Origin: Roseomonas sp.
GTDB taxonomy: Bacteria > Pseudomonadota > Alphaproteobacteria > Acetobacterales > Acetobacteraceae
NCBI GenBank assembly: GCA_020249265.1
Contig: JADCGA010000008.1
Location: 121,004-173,092 of the forward strand
Direction: 5' to 3'
Length of the DNA stretch: 52,089 nucleotides
In this document: positions 51,950-52,089 of the stretch, one piece after another
How positions within the stretch are numbered: the stretch's first letter is position 1
How the letters are laid out: each line of letters begins with the position of its first letter
Program-made: the position numbers and the translations under genes
The notes under the pieces: generated by a model
Told to the model about the DNA's origin: nothing
Seen by the model: only the letters and a program-made list of their open reading frames with translations
Database searches by the model: none

Positions 51950-52089
51950 ATGGCCAAAGCGAAATTTGAGCGGAACAAGCCGCATTGCAACATCGGGACG
52001 ATCGGGCATGTGGACCATGGCAAGACGTCGCTGACAGCGGCGATCACCAAGATCCTGGCGAAGGCGGGTGGGGCGACCTTCACGGCCTA
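51950..52089 (+). CDS. tuf: Elongation factor Tu (N-terminal part only)
   Basis: The ATG at 51950, preceded by GGGAAAAGG, opens [20 protein letters not shown], the EF-Tu N-terminus, followed by the G1 loop [14 protein letters not shown]. The gene runs off the right edge after about 46 codons. tRNA-Tyr, tRNA-Gly, tuf is the conserved order that leads on to tRNA-Trp and secE in alphaproteobacteria. It will carry aminoacyl-tRNA to the ribosome. Confidence 0.97.
   Translation, partial: MAKAKFERNKPHCNIGTIGHVDHGKTSLTAAITKILAKAGGATFTA

Noticed and set aside
51725-52018. Minus-strand frame with ...GIEPAQPAWKAGALPLSYTRA...
   Set aside because: This is the well-known false protein produced by reading tRNA genes backwards; it covers tRNA-Gly and part of tRNA-Tyr.

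Overview
The window is high-GC DNA (roughly 60-65% by eye) from an alphaproteobacterium, most likely in or near the Acetobacteraceae/Rhodospirillales. The pointers are the divergent mutM/ubiE pair, the order tRNA-Tyr, tRNA-Gly, tuf at the right edge, an iscR-sufBCDS-sufU-sufT-sufA operon, and a Bug-type (TctC) binding protein next to many catabolic genes. Two copies of a two-hairpin intergenic repeat resemble the RIME elements of this class. The lineage is inferred from gene content only.

Left part (1-9.4 kb): a cut-off TctC-type binding protein diverges from a leuC/leuD-like isomerase pair whose signatures depart from the leucine-pathway enzymes. Then come a small coiled-coil protein, an enoyl-CoA hydratase, a DUF1203-like protein, mutM (with an altered zinc finger), ubiE, a 66-aa membrane protein, a 49-aa zinc-ribbon protein too short for usual ORF cut-offs, and a Sel1-type lipoprotein. 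A 550-bp gap beside tRNA-Thr(UGU) holds what looks like the 5' end of a dead IS3-type element. A proline-rich TonB-like protein and a small hypothetical gene follow.

Middle (9.4-32.1 kb): metabolic genes. A minus-strand trio encodes a 2-keto-4-pentenoate hydratase-like protein, a creatininase-family protein and an AhpD-like protein; lepA and an MFS transporter follow. Next is a tightly coupled plus-strand cluster of nine genes (14.9-26.0 kb): a complete branched-chain-type ABC importer (livK, H, M, G, F), both subunits of an ATP-dependent hydantoinase/oxoprolinase, a cysteine-hydrolase-fold protein that lacks its cysteine, and a solitary molybdenum hydroxylase large subunit. This reads as one uptake-and-ring-opening pathway for a small cyclic amide or N-heterocycle and is the most interesting part of the window. 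It is followed by a SnoaL-like protein, a gamma-glutamyltransferase-fold enzyme without the glutamate-binding residues, malate synthase G, an SDR and a hydroxyquinol-type intradiol dioxygenase.

Right part (32.2-52.1 kb): mostly housekeeping. dapF-mtaB-ftsY form an overlapping operon. cheZ diverges from rpmI-rplT, which are followed by two hairpins and pheS-pheT. A FkbM-like methyltransferase and a secreted metallo-beta-lactamase-fold enzyme are the accessory genes here. The SUF iron-sulfur operon runs leftward from an Rrf2 regulator whose start is preceded by a 14-bp-arm palindrome. An alpha/beta hydrolase, an RlmB-type rRNA methyltransferase, tRNA-Tyr, tRNA-Gly and the start of tuf complete the window. 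No CRISPR array, intact mobile element or rRNA was seen.
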